Counted from the stretch's first letter, positions 24,245-32,671 are shown. The stretch: DNA of 46,319 nt from Candidatus Methanimicrococcus labiotermitis (GCA_009784005.1 WRCE01000013.1:1-46319), one strand, 5' to 3'. Notes: generated from the letters alone by a model not told the origin. Numbers and translations are program-made.

Positions 24245-24605
24245 AAAAGCCGATTGGTATTCAAAAGCTATCAGGTATTTGAAAAGCAACTCAGTATCGA
24301 AAAGCTATCATACATTCAAAAGCTGTTCAGTATTCAAAAAGAATTCAATATTCGAAAAGCCGATTGGTATTCAAAAGCTATCAGGTATTCGAGAAGCAAC
24401 TCGGTATTAAAAAGATAGCAGGTATTCAAAAGCTGTTCAGTATTCAAAAAGAATTCAATATTCGGAAAGCCGATTGATATTCAAAGCTATCAGGTATTCG
24501 AAAAGCAACTCAGTATCCAAAAGATATCAGATGTTCAAAAGTCATTCAGTATTCAAAAGTCATTCAGTATTCAAAAGTCATTCAGTATTCAATAATTATT
24601 CAATA
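24245..24605. repeat. 110-bp higher-order tandem repeat
   Basis: The segment CGATTGGTATTCAAAAGCTA recurs at 24251, 24361 and 24471, exactly 110 bases apart. Each large unit consists of seven or so diverged 15-17 bp subunits of the TATTCAAAAGCTATCAG kind. The third unit decays into a run of short CATTCAGTATTCAAAAGT units. Confidence 0.9.
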
Positions 24606-24724
24606 TTCAAAAATCAACCGATGAAAAAAATAATAAGCGGGAATAATACGACAGTCGGTTTATTTTATATGTCCTCACCCCAATATACAACAGGCAATGA
24701 GTGTTTTCACTCAAAAAACGGATT

Positions 24725-24753
24725 GCGGAATTTTTTCAAATTCCGCCTTTTTT
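24725..24753 (+). terminator. Intrinsic-type terminator in the cbiO-methyltransferase spacer
   Basis: GCGGAATTT / AAATTCCGC, a 9-bp perfect stem with a 4-nt loop (24725-24746), is followed by CTTTTTTAC. It is 540 bases beyond cbiO, so either the cbiO transcript runs through the repeats or an unseen small transcript ends here. Confidence 0.6.
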
Positions 24754-24852
24754 ACAGATTCATTTTTTTTCTGTGTATGTGATGTTGGTCAGATCGTATT
24801 GACGTATTGATAGTTCAGTATTGACAGTTCATATCGTATGGAGGAAAAGAGA

Positions 24853-26010
24853 ATGGTTTTGGAAATGACTCCCGCTCGCCGCGCGTTAGCAGCGGTGCTC
24901 GGCGGACGCGTTGATTACGTCCCGCCGGCCAACCCGCTTGCGCAAACGACGGCAGAGCTGATGGCGCATGTCGGCGCGACATGGCCAAAGGCGCACCTTG
25001 ATCCGAAAATGATGGCGGATCTGGCGGCGGCGCCCTATGAGGTTTGCGGCATTGAAGCGGCCCGGCCTCAATTTGATATTTCATTGGAAGCCGAGGTTTT
25101 AGGCTGCCCGCTGGATTGGAATAAAACAGACAGACCGCCGGTTGCGGCACACGCTTATACCGACCCGAAAGACGTAACATGGGACCCCGATTTTTCTGAA
25201 AACAGCCGAGCTGCAGTTGTTTTGGATGCGATTTCAATCCTGAGAGAGCGGTATGCAGGAATGCTTCCGATTATTCCCGTCATCACGGCGCCCTTTACGG
25301 TTGCGGGACACATTGCGGGCGTTGAAAATCTGGTTCGCTGGACACGAACGAATCCCGAAAAAGCGCACGCCTTTATCGACGCCGCAACGGACTTCGTGAT
25401 TGAATACGGCCGGCAGCAAGTGAGCGCCGGCGCGCACATTTTGTTCCCGGCAGACCCGTCGGCATCGGGTGACTTAATCTCCGGCGAAACGTACGAAGAA
25501 TTCGTATTGCCCGCCCACCAACGAATGGCGCGCGAAGTCAGCGCGCCGAAAATCCTGCATATTTGCGGCAACACAAGCAAACTGCTGCCTTACATCAAAA
25601 AAAGCGGCATGGACTGTTTCTCATTTGACGCCGTCCCCGTTTGGTACTGCCGGCAGGTTCTCGGCAACAGTATGTCCATTCTCGGCAGTTTGGATGTCAT
25701 TGACTTGATGCCAAACGGCACGCCCGAAGATGTTTACAACCGGACGCGCGACTGCATCCGTCAGGGCACCGACGTTGTCGGAACCGCCTGCGATGTGTCT
25801 TTTGGAACATCCGTTGAAAATTTGAAAGCCTATGTGCGGGCCTGCCGCGAAACACCCGTTCCGCAGCCGGATGATATTGAAGCAACAATTATGGAAATCG
25901 GTGTCGGAATCGGCAAATATGAAAAATCGCAAAGCGCATCACAAAGCGCATCGCAAGGCGCATCACAGGGCAAATCGCCGGATGAAATCATCGGGAGGTA
26001 TTTAAAATGA
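24853..26010 (+). CDS. MtaA/MtbA-family corrinoid-dependent methyltransferase (UroD fold)
   Basis: A 385-residue uroporphyrinogen-decarboxylase-fold methyltransferase of the MtaA/MtbA kind, which moves methyl groups between a corrinoid protein and coenzyme M. Zinc-thiol ligands are all visible: His 236 and Cys 238 in LHICGNTSK and Cys 313 in GTACDVSFG, matching the H-x-C...C set of MtaA. The N-terminus (LTQTTAELM-like [20 protein letters not shown]) also fits. I start at ATG 24853 because GGAGG at 24840-24844 sits eight bases before it; 24838 lies inside that signal. Near the C-terminus a 12-bp coding repeat gives [15 protein letters not shown]. It overlaps the corrinoid gene by ATGA. Methyl acceptor or donor identity is inferred only to family level. 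Confidence 0.85.
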   Translation: MVLEMTPARRALAAVLGGRVDYVPPANPLAQTTAELMAHVGATWPKAHLDPKMMADLAAAPYEVCGIEAARPQFDISLEAEVLGCPLDWNKTDRPPVAAHAYTDPKDVTWDPDFSENSRAAVVLDAISILRERYAGMLPIIPVITAPFTVAGHIAGVENLVRWTRTNPEKAHAFIDAATDFVIEYGRQQVSAGAHILFPADPSASGDLISGETYEEFVLPAHQRMAREVSAPKILHICGNTSKLLPYIKKSGMDCFSFDAVPVWYCRQVLGNSMSILGSLDVIDLMPNGTPEDVYNRTRDCIRQGTDVVGTACDVSFGTSVENLKAYVRACRETPVPQPDDIEATIMEIGVGIGKYEKSQSASQSASQGASQGKSPDEIIGRYLK

Positions 26011-26864
26011 TTCGTCACATTGACACTGCCGCCGCTGAAATTGCAGAATTCAGAGAGAAAAATCCGAAGAGGTATCGGGAATTGTTGGAGGCGGGCATTC
26101 GAATCGGCTTAGGTGAAACGGTTGCGGGCGCCGGCAAAAAGAAACTGACGGCAGAAGAAATCCGCCGAAACTACATGCCGGCGGACCCTGATTATGCCGC
26201 CCTGACGAAAGCCGTAATTGAGGGCAACGTCAAAGACGCTCAGCGGCTGACCGGTGAACTGCTTGCCAAAGGCCGTGACCCGACAGACGTTGTCGTTCAT
26301 TCGCTGATGCCGGGTATTCAAACCGTCTGTGAAATCTATGACATGGGAGAGGCTTTTGTTCCCGAAATCCTTTTGGCGAATGATGCGCTGGTTGCCGGCG
26401 TCGCGCTTTGCCAAGATAAACTCGGCGACATCCCGTCCGCCGGGCGCGTCGCGTCTCTTGTGATTGAAGGCGACGTTCACGATATCGGCAAAAACATCGT
26501 CGCCGCCATTCTTCGCGCCAACGGCTTTGAAGTCATAGATATGGGCCGTGACGTTTTGGTGGGTGATGTCGTCGAATTGGTTAAAAAAGAAAAAATCGAC
26601 CTCGTCACAGGTACGTCTCTGATGAGCACGACAAAAGAAGGATTAAGAGCGCTTGCACAAAGCATTTCCTTTGCCGGCGTCCCCGTGGCTTGCGGCGGCG
26701 CGGCAGTGGATGAACATTTCGTTGAAACATTCTCCAACTCCGTATACGGCAAAAGTCCTTTGGACGCCGTGAAAATTGCTCAGGCCGTCGCGGCCGGCAA
26801 AGATTGGGAAGAAGTCAGAAAATTGATGAAAGGCAAAGCGGACCCCGAAAAGCTTAAAGCTTAA
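26007..26864 (+). CDS. Methyltransferase corrinoid protein (MtaC-like)
   Basis: The 285-residue protein carries a methyl-cobamide. Its cap domain (about 60-135; [30 protein letters not shown]) is followed by the B12-binding Rossmann domain with DVHDIGK at 156-162; His 158 is the probable lower cobalt ligand. [12 protein letters not shown] and [14 protein letters not shown] complete the corrinoid-fold motifs. It is about 25 residues longer than a typical MtaC, owing to a helical N-terminal piece ([18 protein letters not shown]). The start ATG overlaps the stop of the methyltransferase (ATGA), so the two are cotranslated. No MtaB, MtbB or MttB homologue is in the window. Its end seeds an AAAGCTTAAAGG repeat. 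Confidence 0.88.
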   Translation: MIRHIDTAAAEIAEFREKNPKRYRELLEAGIRIGLGETVAGAGKKKLTAEEIRRNYMPADPDYAALTKAVIEGNVKDAQRLTGELLAKGRDPTDVVVHSLMPGIQTVCEIYDMGEAFVPEILLANDALVAGVALCQDKLGDIPSAGRVASLVIEGDVHDIGKNIVAAILRANGFEVIDMGRDVLVGDVVELVKKEKIDLVTGTSLMSTTKEGLRALAQSISFAGVPVACGGAAVDEHFVETFSNSVYGKSPLDAVKIAQAVAAGKDWEEVRKLMKGKADPEKLKA

Positions 26865-26880
26865 AGGTTAAAGCTTAAAC
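26855..26880. repeat. Short repeat over the corrinoid gene stop codon
   Basis: AAAAGCTTAAAGCTTAAAGGTTAAAGCTTAAAC contains three to four AAAGCTT(T)-type units; the codons for LKA and the TAA form the first. Confidence 0.75.
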
Positions 26881-26914
26881 AAAAACGGAATAACAGTCTT
26901 TCAATTAACTGAAA

Positions 26915-26988
26915 ACCCGAACGCCGTCTTTTTCAAAAACCTAAAAGAGATGTTTTCAGAAAAACGGCGTTCCCTTTTTTTTATTTTT
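26915..26988 (+). terminator. Hairpin terminator-like element after the corrinoid gene (also at 31325)
   Basis: GAACGCCG (26919-26926) pairs with CGGCGTTC (26965-26972), the stem continuing through TCTTTTT / AGAAAAA, and TTTTTTTTATTTTTT follows. It lies 50 bases after the corrinoid gene and shares long identity with the hairpin at 31325-31397, so it may be a dispersed element used as a terminator. Confidence 0.7.
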
Positions 26989-27143
26989 TACCTCAACCTC
27001 ATATTCCGTTCTTTCAAATTTTTTTTCGGTGAAGCATTATTTATATTCGTTTTTCTTATTTCATGTCAAATTCTTATTGCCGCCGGATTTGAAAGGACGG
27101 GCGGCTTCACAAAGGTTCCATTTTACAATACGGGTGATTCATT

Positions 27144-28379
27144 TTGTTCGGGAAATTAAAAGAAAAACTGGCGAGTTTTACAAGATCGCTTGACAAAACG
27201 GTTGAAGAAAAGACTGTTCCGCTGGATGAGCCGGAAATCGTCTTTGAGGATGATGCCGATGCCGCCGTCGCCGACGGCGCGGACGGCGCTGCCGTTGAAG
27301 ATATCGCCAAAGATGCCGCCGGTACTGCCGAGGGTGCCGATTCCGGCGTTTTAAAAAGCGACGCTGAAAAAGAAAGCGCAGCGAATGCGGCTTTAATCAA
27401 AGATACAGCTGAAATCAAAGACGCGGTCATTGGTCAAAAAGATCAGGAAAAAGCGCCGAGCGCCGCGGCAGAGTCTAAACCTGAAAAGGTCGGCCTTTTC
27501 GGAAAGGCAAAAGCGCTCATCTTTGACGGCGAAGTCATTTTGGATGACAAAGATTTGGAAGGGCCGCTCATGGAACTGGAAATCGCTTTGCTGGAAAGCG
27601 ATTTGGCGCTCTCGGTGGCAGACGCCGTTGTCGCTTCCGTTAAAGAGCAGCTGAGGGGAACCCGTAAAAGAATCGGCAAAAACACCGGCAGCATTGTCGA
27701 GGAAGCTTTGAGGAACGCGATTTTTGAAGTTATGTCCGCGAATGTTTTTGACTTTGATGAATTCGTAGCCGGCCGCGCCGGTAAAACCGTTCACATCGCT
27801 TTTGTCGGCATCAACGGAACCGGAAAAACGACAAGCATTGCAAAAGTGGCCAACCGCCTCCAAAAGAACGGTTATTCCGTTGTCATCGCCGCCGGTGACA
27901 CATTCCGTGCCGGCGCTATTGACCAAATTCAAATCCATGCCGACCGCCTCGGCATTAAAACAATCCGCCACCAAGAAGGATCGGATCCTGCCGCCGTTAT
28001 TTATGACGCGCTTCAGTATGCCAAGGCGCACAAAACAAATGTTTTGCTTTCCGATACCGCCGGGCGTATGCACACGAATGTGAATTTGATGGCGCAGCTT
28101 GAAAAAATCTGCCGCGTCAGTACGCCTGACCTAATCATTTTCGTTGATGAGGCGACCGCCGGCAACGACGCGGTAGAGCGCGCTTCGCAGTTCAACGCCG
28201 CCGTCCCGATCAGCGGCACCATTTTGACCAAACTGGACGCGGACTCTAAAGGCGGCGCCGCTATCTCCATTGCTTCCATCACTCAAAAACCGATCCTCTT
28301 TTTCGGCGTTGGTCAGGAATATGATGATTTGCTGAAATTCGACCCCGAATGGTTCGTTCAAAAGATTTTTGAAGACTGA
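27144..28379 (+). CDS. ftsY: Signal recognition particle receptor FtsY
   Basis: FtsY is the SRP receptor GTPase at the membrane. The 411-residue protein has an acidic N-terminal A region (about 1-125, with Ala/Glu/Asp-rich repeats), an N domain (about 125-205), and the G domain: G1 GINGTGKTT near 222, VIAAGDTFRAGAIDQ, DTAGR near 303, TKLD near 362, then GVGQEYDDLLKFDPEWFVQKIF at the end. The start is TTG at 27144, supported by GGGTGATT just upstream and by the MFGKLKEKL opening common to archaeal FtsY. In many archaea ftsY follows the prefoldin alpha gene; here it is 17 kb away from it. Confidence 0.93.
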   Translation: MFGKLKEKLASFTRSLDKTVEEKTVPLDEPEIVFEDDADAAVADGADGAAVEDIAKDAAGTAEGADSGVLKSDAEKESAANAALIKDTAEIKDAVIGQKDQEKAPSAAAESKPEKVGLFGKAKALIFDGEVILDDKDLEGPLMELEIALLESDLALSVADAVVASVKEQLRGTRKRIGKNTGSIVEEALRNAIFEVMSANVFDFDEFVAGRAGKTVHIAFVGINGTGKTTSIAKVANRLQKNGYSVVIAAGDTFRAGAIDQIQIHADRLGIKTIRHQEGSDPAAVIYDALQYAKAHKTNVLLSDTAGRMHTNVNLMAQLEKICRVSTPDLIIFVDEATAGNDAVERASQFNAAVPISGTILTKLDADSKGGAAISIASITQKPILFFGVGQEYDDLLKFDPEWFVQKIFED

Positions 28380-28381
28380 AA

Positions 28382-28592
28382 CAAAGAACGGTGAAGACCA
28401 AAGCTGAAAGTGATGAAGACCGAATTCAATAATGATGGATTTTGAAGCTGAAAGTGATGGAGCCTGAAGCTGAAAGTGATGGAATCTGAAGCAGAATGAG
28501 GGAGCCTGAAGCTGAAAATGATGGAATCTGAAGCTGAAAATGATGGAACCTGAAGCTGAAAATGATGGAACCTGAAGCTGAAAGTGATTTAA
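28382..28592. repeat. 22-bp tandem array between ftsY and trm1
   Basis: About eight units of GAAGCTGAAAATGATGGAAC plus CT, with a 33-bp opening variant related to the ftsY end (GAAGAC-TGA-AAC). It ends within ten bases of the trm1 ATG. Confidence 0.9.
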
Positions 28593-28599
28593 CCTTGAG

Positions 28600-29883
28600 A
28601 TGAAAATGTACCGCTTAGTTCAAGAAGGCCGAACGGAAGTTTTTATTCCGGAAGACAACGACCCCGATATCCCGTCAGCGTCGGCTTCGGTTTTTTACAA
28701 TTCCGAAATGGAACTCAACCGTGACATCAATACCGCCGTCACTTCCGTTTATGTCAAAAAGCTGACGGAACGAAAAGGTTTTGAAAAAACCCAAATCACT
28801 TATTTGGACGCTTTTGCGGCATCCGGCATAAGAGGCCTTCGCGTTGCCAAAGAAGTCGGCATTTCCGCCGTTTTAAATGACTGGAAGGAAGAGGCCGCCG
28901 CCCTTATTCAAAAAAACATCTCCCATAACGGCCTTGAAGAAACGGCCATTGTTTCCTGCCGAAACGCGAACGCGTTGCTTCACAGCCAAAAATTCGCAAT
29001 CGTTGACATCGACCCGTTCGGAACGCCGTCTCCGTTTTTGGATGCCGCCGCTTCCTCCGTTTCATTTCTCCTCGGCGTCACGGCAACGGATACCGCCCCG
29101 CTTTGCGGCGCTCATTTAAAATCAGGAATGCGCAAATACTCGGCCGTCCCTCTGAACAATGAATTCCACGGCGAAATGGGTCTTCGTATTTTAATCGGCA
29201 GCATGGCGCGCGAAACGGCGAAATTTGATAAGGGTATCCGAATTCTATTTTCACACGCGACGCGTCATTACGTGCGCGTTTACGCCGAAATTCTCCACGG
29301 CGCCAAAAATACCGACCAAACGCTTCAAAATATCGGTTTTGTCGCATGGTGCCCTGTTTGCGGCCACCGGGAAATAAAGAATGGATTGGCTGTATTTCTT
29401 GATGAAAACTGCCCTTATTGCAGGAATGAAAGCGGAGGGGAGGCAGAAAGGCAGGATGATGAAAGGCAGGATGATGAAAGGCAGGATGATGAAATACCGG
29501 ATTCCGAAAGAAAGGATTTCAAAAGAAAGGGTCCTAAAAGGAAGGATCCCAAAAGGAAGATTGCCGGCCCGCTTTGGCTGGGGCCGCTGAAAGACGTTTC
29601 GTTTTGCGAGGAAGTCATGGCAGAAGCAGACTCAATGACGCTGAATAAAAAGGAGAATATGAACAAATTGATTTCCGCCTGCTGCGCCGAAGCGGATATT
29701 CCGTTTTTTTATGACCAGCATCTGCTTTGTGAAAAGCTTCGGATTTCCGCGCCCCCGATAGAGCCGTTTTTGGAAAAAATAAGAGAGGCGGGATACATTG
29801 CGACACGAACTCATTTTTCGGGCACATCGTTTAAAACGGATGCGCCTGTCGGCGAGCTGCTTAAAATTTTGAGCGCCGAATGA
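28600..29883 (+). CDS. trm1: tRNA (guanine26-N2)-dimethyltransferase Trm1
   Basis: Trm1 methylates G26 of tRNA twice, using S-adenosylmethionine. The SAM site includes YLDAFAASGIRGLRVAKE (about 67-84) and the catalytic motif DIDPFGTPSPFLDAA (135-149). A zinc-binding pair CPVC (about 251) and CPYC (about 271) follows. Between the zinc site and GPLWLGPL an insert of about 40 residues (280-322) is built of 15-bp units encoding RQDDE repeated three times, then RK-rich diverged units; it is absent from normal family members and probably forms a surface loop. Total length is 427 residues against a usual 370-385. The start follows an array and has no clear ribosome-binding site. Confidence 0.93.
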   Translation: MKMYRLVQEGRTEVFIPEDNDPDIPSASASVFYNSEMELNRDINTAVTSVYVKKLTERKGFEKTQITYLDAFAASGIRGLRVAKEVGISAVLNDWKEEAAALIQKNISHNGLEETAIVSCRNANALLHSQKFAIVDIDPFGTPSPFLDAAASSVSFLLGVTATDTAPLCGAHLKSGMRKYSAVPLNNEFHGEMGLRILIGSMARETAKFDKGIRILFSHATRHYVRVYAEILHGAKNTDQTLQNIGFVAWCPVCGHREIKNGLAVFLDENCPYCRNESGGEAERQDDERQDDERQDDEIPDSERKDFKRKGPKRKDPKRKIAGPLWLGPLKDVSFCEEVMAEADSMTLNKKENMNKLISACCAEADIPFFYDQHLLCEKLRISAPPIEPFLEKIREAGYIATRTHFSGTSFKTDAPVGELLKILSAE

Positions 29884-30209
29884 CGCGTTATATATACGTT
29901 ATATATATTTCGTATGTTTTCTTTGATTTTGTCTTGTTTTTGTCAAATCTCTCTTTTTCGTCCGCCCCTTTATTAGGATGATGTCTTTTTGTTGCGAATT
30001 TGTTTATTTTTTAAGAAATGTTTATATAATAGATTCTCAGTTAATTTTTAACTGACAATGAATTGTTTCTATATTGTCTAAATATTTTTTCACAATATAA
30101 AACAAAAATTGTTTGCTCCAACTGTTTGTTAACTGCTTGTAAACTGCTTGTTAATTGCTTGTTAACTGTTTGCTTTTTATCATTTCACTTTCAATAAAAA
30201 GGGATCAAT
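29884..30209. other. Intergenic region with promoter and long 5' leader
   Basis: AT-rich. TATATATACG-type stretches at 29889-29910, then TTTATATAAT at 30021-30030, a good TATA candidate for the lipoprotein gene, implying a leader of about 155 bases. Degenerate CTGCTTGTTAA repeats occur at 30120-30170. No gene seen. Confidence 0.55.
30021..30030 (+). promoter_or_regulatory. TATA-box candidate for the lipoprotein gene
   Basis: TTTATATAAT is a near-consensus archaeal TATA box. A start about 25 bases downstream would give a leader of around 155 bases before the ATG at 30210. Confidence 0.5.
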
Positions 30210-30740
30210 ATGAAATCGAAAATATTAACGCTCCTCGTTGTATTATTAATGCTCGCGTCAGTCGTTGCTCTTTCCGGCTGTCTCGGCGGCAACAACACCG
30301 ATGACACAACAAATGAAACGACTCCCGAACAACCCGAGCTCCCGGAAGAACCCGAGCTCCCGGAAGAACCTGAAACGCCTGAAGAAACGGAAACACCGGA
30401 ACAACCCGGACCGGCTACCGGCAACTCAGTGACTGTCACCATCGGCGGAAGCGGCTCAACACCCAACATGCTCCAAATCAGAGACCAGAGATTCCCGACA
30501 ACCACCATCAGCATTTCCAAGGGTGAAACAATCACACTGAGAAACTCTGAAAACACGAACTACAGACACTGGTTCCGCTCACAGGAAGGCGCCTTTGAAG
30601 ACTTCAACCTCACGCGCAATGTTTTTGCGACATTGACCTTTGAAGAAGCAGGTACCTACAAGATCACTTTGTTGAGAAACCCCGAGACCGGCGAAGCATG
30701 GAGAGAACCCCCGTCCGTCTTGACAGTGGTTGTAACTTAA
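30210..30740 (+). CDS. Lipoprotein with cupredoxin-like domain
   Basis: A 176-residue exported protein. The signal peptide ends in the lipobox LSGC with Cys 24 as lipidation site. Residues 25-70 are a Pro/Glu-rich linker built from 18-bp units (PELPEEPELPEE). Residues 75-176 look like a cupredoxin-type beta sandwich: ISISKGETITLRN, then the late ATLTFEEAGTYKITLL strand pair. The cysteine ligand of blue-copper proteins is absent from this domain, so it probably does not bind copper as plastocyanin does. An outer-surface anchored binding or structural protein is likely. It has a TATA box 180 bases upstream and is not in an operon. Confidence 0.7.
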   Translation: MKSKILTLLVVLLMLASVVALSGCLGGNNTDDTTNETTPEQPELPEEPELPEEPETPEETETPEQPGPATGNSVTVTIGGSGSTPNMLQIRDQRFPTTTISISKGETITLRNSENTNYRHWFRSQEGAFEDFNLTRNVFATLTFEEAGTYKITLLRNPETGEAWREPPSVLTVVVT

Positions 30741-30990
30741 TCATTACAAATTAATCTGTGAAATCAATTAAAAATTGTTCATCAATTTTTGATTGATTTT
30801 TATTTTTAAATTATTATTTTGCCTCAATTTTTGATTGGGTTTAGTTTTGTTCCGGTTTTTGATTTTGTTTTAGGTTTTGTTCTGGTTTTGTTTTTGTTTT
30901 AGGTTTTGTTCTTGTTTTCCCTTTCTTATCACAATCTATTGTTCCGCTTTTTGAGGAGAGGAATGTTTCCTTTTTTATTTTCATCAGAAA

Positions 30991-31058
30991 GTTCAAGTAC
31001 GACCGCAATTTCGGATTTCGGGAGCGGAGCGGACGAAAGACGAAAATGCGGCTCACAA
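30991..31058. repeat. REP-like hairpin element, copy A
   Basis: About 68 bases beginning GTTCAAGTACGACCGCAATT. Inside, CCGCAATTTCGGATTTCG and CGAAAGACGAAAATGCGG pair at about 15 of 18 positions around a GAGCGGAGCG loop. A second copy lies at 31439-31507. Confidence 0.85.
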
Positions 31059-31104
31059 CCAATTCTCATCAATTTTATCAGTCCATTTTTTTTGTCAGTA
31101 CAGA

Positions 31105-31203
31105 TTACAATAAACAGGCAACAGCATCAGCAAATAATGACAATAAATCGGCAACAGCGTCAGCAAATAATAACAATAAACAGGCAACAGCATCAGCAAA
31201 TAT
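31105..31203. repeat. 32-bp tandem array
   Basis: Three units of the AACAGGCAACAGCATCAGCA type with an AATAATRACAATA part, period about 33. Confidence 0.8.
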
Positions 31204-31289
31204 TGGAAATAGCCGTTCATTCCGATTCCGTTCTTCGCTGCGCTCAGACCGGAATTCGTAATGAACGGTCGGTTTTAGGGGTTAAAAGA

Positions 31290-31425
31290 GAAAAAAAATG
31301 AAACACCAATTTTCGTTTTATTCAAAACCAGAACGCCGCTTTTTTAAAACCTGAAAGATAAGTTTCGGGAAAAGGGGCGTTCCCTTTTTTTTATTTTGTT
31401 GAAGAAAGGGGTGTTTCATTTTTCT
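31290..31425. repeat. Long imperfect palindrome containing a terminator-like hairpin
   Basis: AAAAAATGAAACACC (about 31291-31306) faces GGTGTTTCATTTTT (about 31410-31423). Inside lies GAACGCC / GGCGTTC (31330-31380) followed by TTTTTTTTATTTT, which matches the hairpin at 26919-26988 over much of its length. It has the shape of a MITE-like or REP-like element. Confidence 0.75.
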
Positions 31426-31438
31426 TATTCCTTGAAAA

Positions 31439-31507
31439 GTTCTGGTACGACCGCAATTTCGGATTTCGGGAGCGAAGCGGACGAAAGACGAAAATGCGGC
31501 GCACAAC
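31439..31507. repeat. REP-like hairpin element, copy B
   Basis: Matches copy A at 30991-31058 with about four differences over 69 bases (AA to TG, GGAGC to GAAGC, CTCAC to CGCAC). Some further similarity extends 30 bases upstream. Confidence 0.85.
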
Positions 31508-31879
31508 TATTCATATCATAATCTGTTATTCTGTTTTTCGTTATCCATTTTTTTCGTGACCGTATGTTGAATGCTTTCGCTTTCGCTTTCGTTTTCTCTT
31601 TCGCTTTCGTTTTCGCTTCCGCTTGTGTTTTGTTTTTGTTTTGTTTTCGCTTCTGCTTGTGTTTTGTTTTTGTTTCGCTTCTGCTTGTGTTTTGTTTTTG
31701 TTTTGTTTTTGTTTTGTTTTTGTTTTGTTTTTGTTTTATTTTTATTCGTTTTTATTTTAGTATTATAATTTGTTTTCCCGAATTTAATTTTATACTCTTT
31801 ATCGACTTTCTTTTCAGTCACTTGTGTCTTTTATGCAATTGTTTATATATGTTCATTGCCGATTATTAACAAATCTTTA

Positions 31880-31995
31880 ATTGAAGATGTATGGACTGAT
31901 AATTGAGGATGTGTTGACTGATAATTGAGGATGTGTTGACTGATAATTGGGAATGAGTTGACTGATAATTGAGAATGAGTTGACTGATTTATTGG
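31880..31995. repeat. 22-bp tandem array before the winged-helix gene
   Basis: Five units of TTGACTGATAATTGAGGATG plus TG, with GGGAATGAG and GAGAATGAG variants. Confidence 0.9.
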
Positions 31996-32026
31996 CATAT
32001 TATTATTTTAAGCCGGAGAAGTCTTT

Positions 32027-32671
32027 ATGAAATTTAACGATGATGAGAAATTTTTATTCCAAGAAAAAACGAGTTCCGCACTTGTTTTTATCTACAGGAA
32101 GGAAGTAACTTATATTTCCGAAGTCTCATCCAATATTGATTCCACTTTTTCACATACAAATAAAATTATTAAGAGACTTCAGGATATCGGTTTCCTCAGT
32201 TCCGTTTTTGAAGGGCGCAGCCGCTTTTTACAACTGACGCCGCGCGGATATCATTTCGCAAAAAAAATATGCGATGCCGTTGACATCTTTAAGTCCGCTG
32301 AAGAATTCGCGTTCCCTGAGGGGTATGTCCCGACGCGGTACGAAGAAGTTTTCCCGGAAGTTTCGGGAACCCCTGATTCCGTTTCAATGCCTGCGCCGTC
32401 CGCCGCTCCTCCCGATATGAATTCGCCCTTGACGCTGGCCGGACGGATTCAGCTGTTCAGCGTCCGCATCAAAGAAATCTATGAAAATCTGATAGAAGCC
32501 GGCGCACACGATGAAACTCTTTTCAAAAACCTCGGCCCCTACGACCGTGAACTCAAAATGGTTGCCCGCGAAATCGAAAAACTGGACCCTGCCGATGAAG
32601 CGACAGCGGATGTCGTGTCCGCATACCGCGCGGCGGAAATGCAATATTTATTTTACCTCGGCAAAGGATAA
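32027..32671 (+). CDS. Winged-helix DNA-binding protein
   Basis: A 214-residue soluble protein, possibly a transcriptional regulator. Residues 15-80 (SALVFIYRKEVTYISEVSSNIDSTFSHTNKIIKRLQDIGFLSSVFEGRSRFLQLTPRG) have the shape of a MarR-like winged helix: helix-turn-helix, then a basic wing with the LTPRG ending. A Pro/Ser linker (about 105-135) leads to a C-terminal helical domain (140-214; SVRIKEIYENLIEAG and a DAATADVVSAYRAAEM-like helix) that may mediate dimerisation. No ligand-binding fold is recognised. GCCGGAGAAG lies just upstream of the ATG. No operon partner is evident. Family assignment rests on the wing pattern only. Confidence 0.65.
   Translation: MKFNDDEKFLFQEKTSSALVFIYRKEVTYISEVSSNIDSTFSHTNKIIKRLQDIGFLSSVFEGRSRFLQLTPRGYHFAKKICDAVDIFKSAEEFAFPEGYVPTRYEEVFPEVSGTPDSVSMPAPSAAPPDMNSPLTLAGRIQLFSVRIKEIYENLIEAGAHDETLFKNLGPYDRELKMVAREIEKLDPADEATADVVSAYRAAEMQYLFYLGKG

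Larger units (their letters stand above)
24188..24852. other. Intergenic region with higher-order repeats and a terminator
   Basis: After cbiO comes about 380 bases of repeats with a 110-bp period (24245-24600), then a terminator-like hairpin (24725-24753), then about 85 bases leading to the methyltransferase gene. The 102-residue open frame across it is repeat sequence, not a gene. Confidence 0.6.
30741..32026. other. 1.3-kb region without a convincing gene
   Basis: Contains T/G-rich low-complexity tracts (GTTTTGTTCTGGTTTT type at 30835-30915 and TTTGTTTTTGTTTTG type at 31560-31750), a 68-bp direct repeat copied at 30991 and 31439, an AATAAACAGGCAACAGCATCAG-type array at 31105-31200, an inverted repeat pair around 31290-31425, a hairpin like the one at 26919, and a 22-bp array at 31880-31995. 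Open frames on both strands are low-complexity and unsupported. Confidence 0.6.

Noticed and set aside
24838..24852. Upstream ATG as methyltransferase start
   Set aside because: The ATG overlaps the GGAGG that best serves the ATG at 24853; the family alignment also begins near the later start.
31564..31869. Phe/Val/Leu-rich membrane-like frame
   Set aside because: Arises from a T/G-rich low-complexity tract; composition is explained by the repeats and no start signal is present.
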